The position numbers and the translations under genes are program-made. A stretch of 42,745 nucleotides of DNA from IMG/VR virus record IMGVR_UViG_3300047557_000484, positions 1 to 42,745 of that record, one strand, 5' to 3'. The notes under the pieces are model-generated. The model made no database searches. It was not told where the DNA came from and saw only the letters and a list, made by a program, of their open reading frames with translations. The DNA is from a virus. Positions within the stretch are counted from its first letter, which is position 1. Every line of letters begins with the position of its first letter. Of this stretch, positions 15,673 to 23,708 are shown piece after piece.

Positions 15673-17819
15673 CAGACTCCTACGCGACGGCGCACTGAGG
15701 GTGAATTTTGCAGGCGGCTGAGGGCGCGGCGTTCACCTTGCTCGGCACCTTGCTTGGCGGCTTGTGCCATACCGCGCTGGAACTGATCGGCGGTGACGTA
15801 ATCCACGCTGTTGATTCGTTCCACCGTGTAACGCACATCAATACTGCCGGATCCTCCGCCGACAGTGCCGCCTCCGCCGGAGGCGCCGTTGCCTGGGATA
15901 ACGGCTGCACCGCGTGCACCGGCAGAGTAGCGGCTCATGGCACTACGCATCTTGCTAGCTGGGATGACGTATTCCGGTTCGCCGCCTTCGCCGATCAGGG
16001 CATTGGTCGGTCCGGTAACGAAACCGCCTTCTGCATAACCGCCAACCTTCAATCCGGGAATAGGTGATTTTAGTGCACCAGTGCCAGTGAGATTTTTATT
16101 GGCAGTACCCAGCGCATTGCCGCCAGCGCTACTTAAAGCATTAAAGATTGTTTGCAAGATAATTAACGTCATCTGCTTAGCAATAATCTCAAGCGCCATG
16201 CTGATGAACGCCTGACCAATGCTCTTAAATGCATCGGCCAACGCTTCTTGCGTTGATTTAGCTCCCGTGATTACCTCGCCAAATGCAGTACTAAAAGCAT
16301 CGCCAATAGCGGTTGCGCCATTCACGATCGTGTCAATTTGTAGTTTGATTGGGCTTAGGTCTTCTTTGAGCTTGGCAATTTTGTCACTTAAGCCACCGGC
16401 AACAGTGCCCTCACCTGCTACGCCGAACTCTGTCTCGCCAAGTGCTTTTTTAAATAACTTTTCCGCTTCCTCTGCTTGCTTTTTAAGGGCTTCGGTTTGC
16501 AGATCAATAATTTCTAGCCTACGGATCTCGCCGTTAAGCTGCACTAGGTTTGTGCGTTGTTCTGCATTTTTTAGCTCACTAATTTGTTTTGCTCTATCTT
16601 CAAAATCAAACTGAATTTGAAGGCGCTTGCGTTCAGTTTCAGAGGCTTCATCAAGCAATAAAACTTGACGGCTGAACTGCGTACCGAGTTGATCGCCAAC
16701 TTCCAACGAGCGCTCAAGCTCTTGTCGTAATTTTTCCGCTTCACGCGCTGCTTTTTCTGCTGTTTTTTCTGCGTCAGATTTACCACCACGACCTTTGCCT
16801 CCAGTGGCACCAAGCAGGGGCGGCAGTCCACTGCCTCGCGTCATTACAGGCGCAGCCGCGGCTCTGCCCGCGTCCATTTCTGCCGTAACCAATGATTTTC
16901 TCAGGCGTTCACGATATTGCTGTACCTCTTGGTCAAAAGGATTGACATATCTCAGCGCCCCAAAGCGGGTTCTTGTGCGACGATTTGCCTCTTCGTATGC
17001 TCTTGCTTCAGCGCCAATGCGTCCCGCAGTATTGAGCCTTTCAATAAGCGCATTTACGCCATCAATCAAAAACTTAAAGACGGGTGCAAAAAATGTCCCA
17101 ATGTTTTGTGCTAGTCGTTGAAACGAATCTTGTAGTGTGCTGAGCTTGCCATTTAGCGTATCGCTTTGGGCGATAGCGCCATTGGCGTATTTACCACCGG
17201 CGTCGGTCAGTTTGATAATCGCAGCTTCAACGGCTTGGGCGCTAATCCGCCCGCCTTCTAGTGCTTTTTGAAACTCCTCTCCACTCAAGTTGTATTCTTC
17301 GCGTAATACCTGCTGCAGTGCAACACCACGTTCTTGGAATTGCAACAGCTCCTCGCCTTGTAATCTTCCTTTAGCCTGAACTTGTCCATAGGCGGTAACT
17401 AAGCCCTGCAATTCGGCGCCTGTTGCACCGCTTACATCGGCAAGCCGGCGGGTAGTATCAACAACCTTATTTGTTTCAACGCCAAAAGCCTGTAACCGCT
17501 TAGCGGCATCAATAAGCTCACTGCTGGTAAATGGCGTGACTGCGCCAAGGTCTTGCAATTCTTTAACGATCTGACCAGCGCGTTGAGCGCTGCCAGTCAG
17601 TACCTCCAAACTGCGGCGTTGGCTTTCAACTTCTGCTGCTTGGACAAAAACAAACTTAGCGGCTTGGAACGCTGCAAATGCACCGGCTAGACGACCGACA
17701 ACCGCGCCTAATCCATCAATCGCACGCTCTGTTTGCTGCGATTGCGACTGAACCTCGCGCAGTTTGCTAACCGCGTTGCGGCTGTCGACGTTAATGGCAA
17801 CGTTGGCGACAACCGACAC
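15672..17819 (-). CDS. tail tape measure protein
   Basis: A 715-residue tape measure. The N-terminal coiled coil (AVSKLREVQSQSQQTERAI) leads to the conserved tape-measure core at about 75-230 (SLEVLTGSAQRAGQIVKELQ, GAVTPFTSSELIDAAKRLQA, YGQVQAKGRLQGEELLQFQE). The central part has a long charged helix (AEKTAEKAAREAEKLRQELE) and the C-terminal part a hydrophobic stretch at about 545-570 (FISMALEIIAKQMTLIILQT). At about 0.15 nm per residue this predicts a tail of roughly 105 nm. It starts at GTG (17819), 3 bases after the stop of the frameshifted chaperone extension, the usual siphophage order. Confidence 0.92.
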   Translation of the reverse strand: MSVVANVAINVDSRNAVSKLREVQSQSQQTERAIDGLGAVVGRLAGAFAAFQAAKFVFVQAAEVESQRRSLEVLTGSAQRAGQIVKELQDLGAVTPFTSSELIDAAKRLQAFGVETNKVVDTTRRLADVSGATGAELQGLVTAYGQVQAKGRLQGEELLQFQERGVALQQVLREEYNLSGEEFQKALEGGRISAQAVEAAIIKLTDAGGKYANGAIAQSDTLNGKLSTLQDSFQRLAQNIGTFFAPVFKFLIDGVNALIERLNTAGRIGAEARAYEEANRRTRTRFGALRYVNPFDQEVQQYRERLRKSLVTAEMDAGRAAAAPVMTRGSGLPPLLGATGGKGRGGKSDAEKTAEKAAREAEKLRQELERSLEVGDQLGTQFSRQVLLLDEASETERKRLQIQFDFEDRAKQISELKNAEQRTNLVQLNGEIRRLEIIDLQTEALKKQAEEAEKLFKKALGETEFGVAGEGTVAGGLSDKIAKLKEDLSPIKLQIDTIVNGATAIGDAFSTAFGEVITGAKSTQEALADAFKSIGQAFISMALEIIAKQMTLIILQTIFNALSSAGGNALGTANKNLTGTGALKSPIPGLKVGGYAEGGFVTGPTNALIGEGGEPEYVIPASKMRSAMSRYSAGARGAAVIPGNGASGGGGTVGGGSGSIDVRYTVERINSVDYVTADQFQRGMAQAAKQGAEQGERRALSRLQNSPSVRRRVGV

Positions 17820-17822
17820 GAC

Positions 17823-18012
17823 TTACCTACGGCTTTGCTTCATTCTACGATCCTGTTCTTCGTTCTGCAGCTCAAAATAACTAGACCATATCAGCAACTC
17901 TTCAAGCGTTACCTCTTGGTTTAATCGCGCCAAGCTATATCCAAGTTCTTTTGCAATCCCAAGCTGCAGCAGCAGCAGGTTGTCTTTCTTTAGCTCAGCC
18001 TTTACCGCTTTT
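17823..18012 (-). CDS. tail assembly chaperone frameshift extension (GpT-like)
   Basis: A frame with no start codon of its own, open from the slip site to TAA at 17823-17825. It reads AELKKDNLLLLQLGIAKELG, then SLARLNQEVTLEELLIWSSY and FELQNEEQDRRMKQSRR. The FELQNEEQDRR-type ending is typical of the T part of lambda-like G/GT tail chaperones. It lies in the +1 frame relative to the upstream G-like gene. The +1 frame is closed by TGA just before the overlap, so the shift must occur within about 18 bases before the G stop. The run AAAA at 18012-18009, just after an ATG codon, lets tRNA-Lys re-pair perfectly one base downstream. The extension adds about 60 residues. Confidence 0.8.
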
Positions 18013-18345
18013 CATGTCCAGTTCTTTGCCTTCCTCTGGGTTGGTGATGATTGCCAGCATCATGGCTTGCAGATCACTGTCAAGCACATCGTTTTTCAGC
18101 TCAGCAATTTCGCCAGCCTGAAACAACCGCTGGCCGGCATCGTCGGCTGCTTTGGTTACCAGCAGGTTCAACGCAAAGCCATTGGGATCATCGCCACCGG
18201 GCATCTTTTGTGCACGCTCGCGTTCTGCCATGGTCAGCGCCGTAGCGTAAAACTCAAACGTAGATCCATCGTTGAGTGTTACGACACGCTTAATTGGCTG
18301 AAGATTGGCTGCTTTTTTCAGCCGTGCCAGTGCAGATGATGCCAT
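17995..18345 (-). CDS. tail assembly chaperone (GpG-like)
   Basis: A 116-residue protein (MASSALARLKKAANLQPIKR, FEFYATALTMAERERAQKM, LFQAGEIAELKNDVLDSDLQ) encoded between the main tail protein and the tape measure, the standard place for the tail assembly chaperone. The pattern of a short beta N-terminus with FEFYATALTMAERE and a helical C-terminus fits the family. It coats the tape measure during tube assembly and is absent from the virion. Near its stop the message carries a candidate +1 slip site that would add the GpT-like extension. An AGGAAGG sequence lies about 15-20 bases before the slip window. Confidence 0.82.
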   Translation of the reverse strand: MASSALARLKKAANLQPIKRVVTLNDGSTFEFYATALTMAERERAQKMPGGDDPNGFALNLLVTKAADDAGQRLFQAGEIAELKNDVLDSDLQAMMLAIITNPEEGKELDMKSGKG

Positions 18346-18391
18346 GCAATAAATGTGGGTGGCCCCAGCATACGCCGGGGCCGTTCAGCTA

Positions 18392-19150
18392 TCAAGCAGA
18401 GGTGCTGAAGTCAAAAGTAGGTGCACCGGCCGGGCGGAAAGTGATCTCCACTTGCTGAGCATCATCAGGATTGATGTTCAGGCTGGCGGTCAGCAGCACA
18501 GCATCCATGGCAATGGAGCGGCTCAGTGCCTCAGTGCCTTGCTTGTCGGTGTACAGCTTGAAGCCGCAGCCAACCTGCTGGCGCTGCAGGACATCTTCCA
18601 CCATGCGGTTAGACAGCGCAGCGTCCTCGTTGGTGACGTAGATCGTTGCGGTGCCGTTGCCGTCGGCGAAGCCAGGAATGTAAGCGCGGAAGGGCGCATA
18701 CTGGCCAGCGGTTTGGCCGATGGTGGTCACGTCGATCTCAGCGCGGCTGATCTCAAACGACCATGACTGCACTTGGCCAACGGCGGCATAGTCGGCGTAG
18801 TACACCTCGAACTCGTTAGGTGCCACGGCCGTGCCGTCGTCGGTGATGGCGAGGATGGTACCGCCAGCAGCGGTGGATACGGTCAACGCGCCAGTAGCTG
18901 CGGTGTAGCTCAACACGTAGTAGGTGGTAGCTGCATCAATCGGAGACGGCAGCGTGCCGGATCCAGATCCGCCGGTTTGGCTATTGATAACTCGGAACTT
19001 GACCGGATCGCCAGCCTTGAAGTTCAGAAACGGCTGAACGGTGATGACATCAGTGCTGGCATTGACGCCGGATTCGGGGAAGTTGCCGTTAGTGCCGGCA
19101 GGCTTGTAGTAAAGAGCGCCGGACGTACCGGACAGAACAGTAACAGCCAT
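18392..19150 (-). CDS. major tail protein (tail tube), paralogue 1
   Basis: A 252-residue tail protein placed between the tail terminator and the chaperones, the position of the major tube protein. The tube pattern is WSFEISRAEIDVTTIGQTAG, then YIPGFADGNGTATIYV, and a closing SIAMDAVLLTASLNINPDDA with VEITFRPAGAP. The N-terminal half (residues about 25-115) carries an inserted beta domain with AATTYYVLSYTAATGALTVS, which may decorate the outside of the tail. Two shorter proteins at 9799-10683 and 10680-11117 share the tube pattern. Confidence 0.85.
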   Translation of the reverse strand: MAVTVLSGTSGALYYKPAGTNGNFPESGVNASTDVITVQPFLNFKAGDPVKFRVINSQTGGSGSGTLPSPIDAATTYYVLSYTAATGALTVSTAAGGTILAITDDGTAVAPNEFEVYYADYAAVGQVQSWSFEISRAEIDVTTIGQTAGQYAPFRAYIPGFADGNGTATIYVTNEDAALSNRMVEDVLQRQQVGCGFKLYTDKQGTEALSRSIAMDAVLLTASLNINPDDAQQVEITFRPAGAPTFDFSTSA

Positions 19151-19173
19151 GTTGTGAACGGTAGTGGCTACAT

Positions 19174-19596
19174 TCAGTCTAGATAAGCTTCAAACGTAGC
19201 AGTTAGCTGGGTTTGAAAGTAAGGCTCAGGCGCTGCTGGCGTTACTTGCGCTGGCCCTGAAGCTGCATCAAAAATGATGCTTGAAAACTTGGCGCGATCA
19301 AACAAATCCTTTAGCCGCTCTGCAATAGTGAAATTAGCAGCAGTGCCTTGACCCTGCGGCGTAAAGACATAAACCACCAGCGTGCCAGTCTGGCGGTTGA
19401 AGCCAACGCCACCAGTCGGCAGCAGCGTGGCGTAACTGTTATCGCCAAAACGGATGAACACTTGCACCCATGGCGTGTTGTTGGGTGGCGTAAATGGCAC
19501 GTTCTGATAACTGACCGGATACGCAGGCGACAGCGCCATTTGCGTTGCAATGCGCCCTTCAATGGCGGCACGAACGTCGTTGTAGGTACTGCTCAT
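19174..19596 (-). CDS. tail terminator protein
   Basis: A 140-residue protein with the pattern of siphophage tail terminators: an N-terminal helix (YNDVRAAIEGRIATQMA), PWVQVFIRFGDN, RQTGTLVVYVFTPQGQG and a C-terminal EPYFQTQLTATFEAYLD strand. Terminators cap the finished tube and join it to the head. The position between the HK97-gp10-like protein and the major tail protein agrees. It overlaps the upstream gene by 4 bases. Confidence 0.82.
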   Translation of the reverse strand: MSSTYNDVRAAIEGRIATQMALSPAYPVSYQNVPFTPPNNTPWVQVFIRFGDNSYATLLPTGGVGFNRQTGTLVVYVFTPQGQGTAANFTIAERLKDLFDRAKFSSIIFDAASGPAQVTPAAPEPYFQTQLTATFEAYLD

Positions 19597-19991
19597 GATT
19601 CCCTCCCGATGCGGTCAGCGTTGGTTCGCACAAAGCCTTGTATGTCTTTGGCAATGCCTTGCACCCAGCCTGCTGGCGCTTGCTTGCTGCTGCCATTGGC
19701 AAGAGGCTCTGCATACGGCAGGTTGTTGTGCACGCTGTAGACGTTGCCTAGTTTTTCTTGCTGGTACCCAATGCGCTCAATTTGCGGAGTGCCGCTGTAG
19801 GTGCCCGCAGGCTTTTCACCGCCTGGCGCTGCATTCTCCCCTACCTGCCAGCTAACGCGAAACCGGCCTGTATCAACGGGGCTTGCTTGCTTAAGCCTGC
19901 TGTCAGTTTCAAACACAGCAACCCGCAACAGCTTCTCCATCTGCTGGCTGGCGTAATCACCAATATCACCAACTCGGATGGTGCGCGCCAT
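19593..19991 (-). CDS. HK97 gp10-like neck / tail completion protein
   Basis: A 132-residue protein with the typical SPVDTGRFRVSWQVG block (residues about 37-51), a variable loop, then YSVHNNLPYAEPLANGSSKQ, the HK97-gp10 family signature, and an end helix. These proteins complete the tail end or neck during head-tail joining. It lies between the head-closure protein and the tail terminator, with 1- and 4-base overlaps, in the expected order. Confidence 0.85.
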   Translation of the reverse strand: MARTIRVGDIGDYASQQMEKLLRVAVFETDSRLKQASPVDTGRFRVSWQVGENAAPGGEKPAGTYSGTPQIERIGYQQEKLGNVYSVHNNLPYAEPLANGSSKQAPAGWVQGIAKDIQGFVRTNADRIGRES

Positions 19992-20347
19992 TATGCCCTC
20001 AGGATCAGCTCGTAGGTGATGGCAGTGTTGTCCTGTTCAATCGTGCGAACCTCGATCACTTGATGCGTCACGCTGCTAATCAGCACTTCATCGGCAGTGG
20101 TGGGTGCATTGGCAATATCAGCGGCAGCAATCAGCAGGCGCTTGTCGCCAGCTTGGATTAGGTCATTAACCTCACGCAGGTTGACATCTTCCAGCACGCC
20201 ACGCACGGTAGTGTCAGCAGTGGTCTCGCTAACGGTGCCAGTGGTGGTGTTATACGAGCCAGTTGTCACCCGGCGGATGGTGGCAACACCGCCAAACTTT
20301 GCCATCAGCTTACTGGCAACCTTGCGTAGCGGGCTAGCTAATGCCAT
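19991..20347 (-). CDS. head closure / head-tail joining protein
   Basis: A 118-residue beta-rich protein: ASKLMAKFGGVATIRRVTTG, a VRGVLEDVNLREVNDLIQAG segment, and strands ending in TIEQDNTAITYELILRA. The layout resembles phage head closure proteins (HK97 gp7 or SPP1 gp16 type) and the gene order supports it. It overlaps the genes on both sides by one base. A more specific family cannot be named. Confidence 0.75.
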   Translation of the reverse strand: MALASPLRKVASKLMAKFGGVATIRRVTTGSYNTTTGTVSETTADTTVRGVLEDVNLREVNDLIQAGDKRLLIAAADIANAPTTADEVLISSVTHQVIEVRTIEQDNTAITYELILRA

Positions 20348-20595
20348 CAGAGCTTGTAGGCGACGCAGTGGCCATTTTGCAGCTTGATACTGGTAAACAC
20401 GCCATACAGCGTGGTTGCAGCACTGAACGACTGGCCAGATATTGCGTTTCCGTCGTAGTTCTGCGCGATGATGGTGTCGACTTGGGTGTTGCTTGTGAAA
20501 TGAATAGCACCCCAGCGGCCCACGCGGGTGGTGGTATCACTGACAAAGGTTGCTCCTATCGAGTAATCAATGCCGAAAAAGTTAGGATCACTCAT
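20347..20595 (-). CDS. small structural-region protein, tandem paralogue A
   Basis: An 82-residue protein that is clearly related to the next one upstream (20598-20825). Shared elements are YSIGxxF, a SDTxxxxGRW-type segment, a central NxxGNA, and the closing GVFTSIKLQNGHCVAYKL. Small beta proteins of this kind, ending in GxFTSxxLxSGxVxAYK, are common next to phage head genes, but the function is not established. Tandem duplication implies an oligomeric structural or decoration role. Confidence 0.65.
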   Translation of the reverse strand: MSDPNFFGIDYSIGATFVSDTTTRVGRWGAIHFTSNTQVDTIIAQNYDGNAISGQSFSAATTLYGVFTSIKLQNGHCVAYKL

Positions 20596-20597
20596 GA

Positions 20598-20825
20598 CTA
20601 GATCTTGTAAGCGACGACTTTGCCGCTAGCTAGGGTCACGCTGGTGAATACACCTTCAATCTCGTCGCCTGCGCCAAGCGGTACGGAGGTGAACGCATTG
20701 CCAGTTGCATTCTGCACGGTAGCTGTGCTGATTACGGCATCCGCAACTGCATACAGCTTGTAAAACCTACCGGCGTGGGCGGCGGTATCGCTAATGTACT
20801 CAAAACCTATGCTGTACTCGTCCAT
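20598..20825 (-). CDS. small structural-region protein, tandem paralogue B
   Basis: A 75-residue protein reading MDEYSIGFEYISDTAAHAGR, ending GVFTSVTLASGKVVAYKI. It pairs with 20347-20595 as a duplicated family (same YSIG start, SDTA..GR, NATGNAF and VFTSVTLxSGKVVAYK end). It lies between two head-connector genes with 2-base gaps on each side. Virion component or spike-like decoration is possible. There is no enzymatic motif. Confidence 0.65.
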   Translation of the reverse strand: MDEYSIGFEYISDTAAHAGRFYKLYAVADAVISTATVQNATGNAFTSVPLGAGDEIEGVFTSVTLASGKVVAYKI

Positions 20826-20827
20826 GG

Positions 20828-21391
20828 TTAGCTCCTGCGGATAGAGAAGTTGCCTGGTCCGCTAATTCTAAGTCCTGTGAGGTATCGCTCCATCAGCGGC
20901 GGCACCTTGTCAACACCAACAGCGCCGTAACCGAGGTTGGGAGTCACGTCAATGCTGCCGATCTTGACGTTCTTGTAGTCTTCCAATCCGCTCAACCCAA
21001 TGCCATCAGGGTTGTTGTTGAGATAAGTGGCCAGCACAACCTGCGCATACTGCACCTGCTGCGGGATTTCAGTGTCGGTGTAGTAATCCGTCGTGATGCG
21101 AAACGGAAAGCCAACAGCGTACGTATTGATGTAGGTGTCAGGTTTGCGTACGCCAGTACGCGGCCACTGCAGCGCCTGCGTATCAGTAGCACGAGCGCCC
21201 AGGAAGCGCTCGCGGTCAATCCGTTGCGTTGCGGAAAACAACGCACGGTTTTTTTGATCCGTTGTAGCTGATGCCCAAGCTACGACGTCATCATCTTGCA
21301 CGAAGCCTTCAATGATCAGCTCCGCTGCTGCCAGCGTCAGGTAAGAGTTTGCGTTTGCCGCGCCGGGCGTGGCCACGATTGTTATTGCCAT
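20828..21391 (-). CDS. head-tail connector / adaptor protein
   Basis: A 187-residue protein with the pattern of a common phage adaptor family: ANSYLTLAAAELIIEGF near the start, ALFSATQRIDRERFLGARA, LQWPRTGV, and IPQQVQYAQVVLATYLNNN. Databases sometimes label this family DnaT-like, but in phage head operons it is the adaptor bound under the portal. It lies downstream of the capsid and decoration genes. Its 5' end overlaps a small basic ORF (21309-21506) by 83 bases. Confidence 0.78.
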   Translation of the reverse strand: MAITIVATPGAANANSYLTLAAAELIIEGFVQDDDVVAWASATTDQKNRALFSATQRIDRERFLGARATDTQALQWPRTGVRKPDTYINTYAVGFPFRITTDYYTDTEIPQQVQYAQVVLATYLNNNPDGIGLSGLEDYKNVKIGSIDVTPNLGYGAVGVDKVPPLMERYLTGLRISGPGNFSIRRS

Positions 21392-21506
21392 CAGCCGGTG
21401 GCTCCGTCATTTCAAGTTTAAGTGCAGGCTCAGCAATAGGAAAAGAGGCTGCCTCCTTGGAAGCAGCCTCACGTTCCTGGCGTCGCCTAAAGGCGAACAA
21501 TCCCAT
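21309..21506 (-). CDS. small basic protein overlapping the adaptor gene (putative)
   Basis: A 65-residue ORF starting MGLFAFRRRQEREAASKEAA and ending in a basic, low-complexity tail. The start codon overlaps the stop of the decoration-like gene (TAATG), a good coupling signal, and otherwise there would be a 114-base gap here. The last 83 bases share DNA with the adaptor gene in another frame, so only the first half is likely constrained. Function unknown. Confidence 0.5.
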   Translation of the reverse strand: MGLFAFRRRQEREAASKEAASFPIAEPALKLEMTEPPADGNNNRGHARRGKRKLLPDAGSSGADH

Positions 21507-21877
21507 TAGGCAGCAGCAGCCTTGATTACAACGAAGTTGATCACCACTGCTTGACTCAGGGAGCCACCAGACACATTGCCTAGGGTCAGGTCAAAGGAAC
21601 CTGCAGCCACAGCGGTCACGCCCAGCACATAAGCGCCAGAGGTGCCGCCAGACTTGATGCAGGCAACCACAACGTCAGTAGCGGCAACTTCGCTGTTGGT
21701 CACAGTGAATGTGACTTCAGCGGCGTCAGCCAGAGCGGCGTTATGGGTGGTGATGGCGCCGCAGGGCTTATTCAGCGTGACGCCAGTGGACTTGCTGGTG
21801 GCTTGGGTAACCGCACCGCCGAGACCGCTGGTGTAGCCAATGGCTTTACCAGCAACAGTTTCAAAAACAGAAGCCAT
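21506..21877 (-). CDS. capsid decoration-like structural protein
   Basis: A 123-residue all-beta protein (AVTQATSKSTGVTLNKPCGA, HNAALADAAEVTFTVTN, ATDVVVACIKSGGTSGAYVL, GSLSQAVVINFVVIKAAAA). This pattern recurs beside capsid genes in many tailed phages and probably represents a head decoration or minor virion protein. A strong AGGAGG ribosome-binding site lies just before the ATG at 21877, consistent with high expression. It follows the major capsid gene with a 15-base gap. Confidence 0.72.
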   Translation of the reverse strand: MASVFETVAGKAIGYTSGLGGAVTQATSKSTGVTLNKPCGAITTHNAALADAAEVTFTVTNSEVAATDVVVACIKSGGTSGAYVLGVTAVAAGSFDLTLGNVSGGSLSQAVVINFVVIKAAAA

Positions 21878-21892
21878 CGTAGGGTCCTCCTA

Positions 21893-22921
21893 TCAATCGA
21901 AGTTGGAGGTGTTGGTTGCGCGCACGATGCCAAGGTTCTTGGTTTCGTACACTTTCGACCAATTGCCAACGGTTTCCAGTTGAGCACGAGTGGGGTTGAC
22001 GGTAGTCACCGCCCACTTGGCGCCCACGGGGTGGTACACGTAGTGCAGGTCGATCGACATGGCATCGCTCTTGGCGAGGATGTCACGGTCGGTTTCAGTC
22101 TGCATTGCCATCTGCTCACCGCTGGCGATAGCGCCTTGGGTGAAGAAATAGGTGGCGTACTCAGTGGTGGAGCCACTGCCGTCGGTCTGCACATCGTCAG
22201 AGACGATCACGCGCAGGCCGCAGTAAGTAGGCACATCCACGCTGCCGCCGTAAGCAGCAACCATCGAGCCGCCGGATTGAGTGGTAGAGGTGCCGCGAGC
22301 ATCGGCAGTCGACACATAGTCGATAGCCTTGCGCTCAACCAGGTCGTAATAGACCTTGGAGTGCATAGCGATAGCGGTCAGCTTGTCGCCTTGGTCGCCC
22401 AGCAGCGACTTGGCTTCTGCCACGTGACGCGGGGACAGCACAGTCGGGGTATCGCCCGATTCGCCGTCAATGGTCAGCGGGAAGAATGCAGCCGAGCTAG
22501 AGGTGGAGCCAAGGCTGCCGAACACGCCAGCAAGGGCAGACAGTAGATCCTTTTGACGCTGGTTAGCGATGTAATCAGCGATCTTGGCGCCGATGGCAGC
22601 CATGGGGTCACTTCCCGCCGCCAACGCAGCGAGATCGCGCGCCTCAAAGGCCCGCCCACGGTGCAGGATCACGCCAACTTGCTTGTCAGCAGTGATTTTG
22701 CCAGGGGTGAGGCTGCTGCTATCAGTCAGAACCTCGAAATCACCGGAAAGGTTTGCTTTCCAGAAGGGAACGTTGATGAAATCACCGCCCTCGGTGGCAT
22801 TTAGCTCCGCCATGGGCTGCACCACACCGCTAGCCAGGAAGGCATCGCGCTGAGTGGTTTGCTCAATGACGTAAGGCGTAAATACCTCGGGGATGATGAT
22901 GTCAGAGCGAAGGGTCGCCAT
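21893..22921 (-). CDS. major capsid protein
   Basis: A 342-residue capsid protein. The start (MATLRSDIIIPEVFTPYVIE) and the segments FINVPFWKANLSGDFEVL, LHRGRAFEARDLAALAAGSD and IANQRQKDLLSALAGVF match a family of HK97-fold phage coat proteins. The C-terminal part has GLRVIVSDDVQTDGSG and HPVGAKWAVTTVNPTRAQLE. It follows the scaffold gene after an 83-base gap, and a GAGG site precedes the ATG. The decoration-like and adaptor genes follow. No separate prohead protease gene is seen nearby. Confidence 0.88.
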   Translation of the reverse strand: MATLRSDIIIPEVFTPYVIEQTTQRDAFLASGVVQPMAELNATEGGDFINVPFWKANLSGDFEVLTDSSSLTPGKITADKQVGVILHRGRAFEARDLAALAAGSDPMAAIGAKIADYIANQRQKDLLSALAGVFGSLGSTSSSAAFFPLTIDGESGDTPTVLSPRHVAEAKSLLGDQGDKLTAIAMHSKVYYDLVERKAIDYVSTADARGTSTTQSGGSMVAAYGGSVDVPTYCGLRVIVSDDVQTDGSGSTTEYATYFFTQGAIASGEQMAMQTETDRDILAKSDAMSIDLHYVYHPVGAKWAVTTVNPTRAQLETVGNWSKVYETKNLGIVRATNTSNFD

Positions 22922-23004
22922 GACTAATCCTCAAAAAGGTTTACGGATGCGGGCGCAGCCCTAGGCTCTATGTGGCGCAGCCATCACGAGCAGACACTTA
23001 AATA

Positions 23005-23676
23005 CTAACGGTTGGCTGCTGCCTTCATGCGCTCATAAAGGTCACGGTCTGTACGGAATAGCCGTGACTGCTCGGTGAGATTAAAGCTGTCGCGGCTGAA
23101 TGGATTAGCCATGCCGGCAGGGATGGCGCCATTGCTGCCGCCGGTTGGTGCGCCACTGCCTTGCGGCTTGGGTTGTTTCTGCATCCATGCAGGCAACGTC
23201 TTGGCCCATTCGCTGACGGGTGTGCGCTGGTAACCATCGACCACAACCACAGTGCCATCCGCCTCGCGTTGGATTGCGTCAGGCGACAGCTTGGTCTTAA
23301 GCACAAGATCAGGATCGTGCACAATCTCAGCCAATGCCGTAACTGCTGGCGTGACCAGCTCTAACTCACGGACGCGTGACTCAAGCTCTGTGATGCGCTT
23401 GTCCTTCTCCGCCGTCGCCTCACGGAACTGCTGCTCCAGAGCCTGCCGTGCCTCTTGGTATTTGCCTTGGGATTCAAGCTGCTGTTGTTCGTAGTTGCGC
23501 TTGAACTCCAGCAGTTCATCGACATTGACCCCATCAGGCGCCTTGGATTTCTTTGCTGCACGCAGCTCTGCAATCAGCTCTTGATTCTTGCGTTCTAATG
23601 CTTCAATACTGCGCTGCAGTACATCAGCATTCCCAGTAGTAGCCGCAGGCTCCTGGGTTTGTTGTTCATCGGACAT
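23005..23676 (-). CDS. capsid scaffolding protein
   Basis: A 223-residue protein that is largely a charged coiled coil (residues about 18-108: SIEALERKNQELIAELRAAK, YEQQQLESQGKYQEARQALE, EKDKRITELESRVRELEL), then a proline- and glycine-rich linker, and a short basic C-terminal helix (FNLTEQSRLFRTDRDLYERM) suited to capsid binding. Composition and position directly upstream of the major capsid gene identify it as the scaffold. No protease motif is visible, so it is probably released whole. Confidence 0.82.
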   Translation of the reverse strand: MSDEQQTQEPAATTGNADVLQRSIEALERKNQELIAELRAAKKSKAPDGVNVDELLEFKRNYEQQQLESQGKYQEARQALEQQFREATAEKDKRITELESRVRELELVTPAVTALAEIVHDPDLVLKTKLSPDAIQREADGTVVVVDGYQRTPVSEWAKTLPAWMQKQPKPQGSGAPTGGSNGAIPAGMANPFSRDSFNLTEQSRLFRTDRDLYERMKAAANR

Positions 23677-23708
23677 GGATAAGCCGCAGGCTTAATTGCA
23701 CTTCTACG

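Noticed and set aside
22922-23004. Hairpin and direct repeat (GGCTGCGCC twice) between scaffold and capsid genes
   Set aside because: A short GGGC/GCCC stem is present but no T-run follows and no promoter is evident; too weak to annotate beyond a gap.
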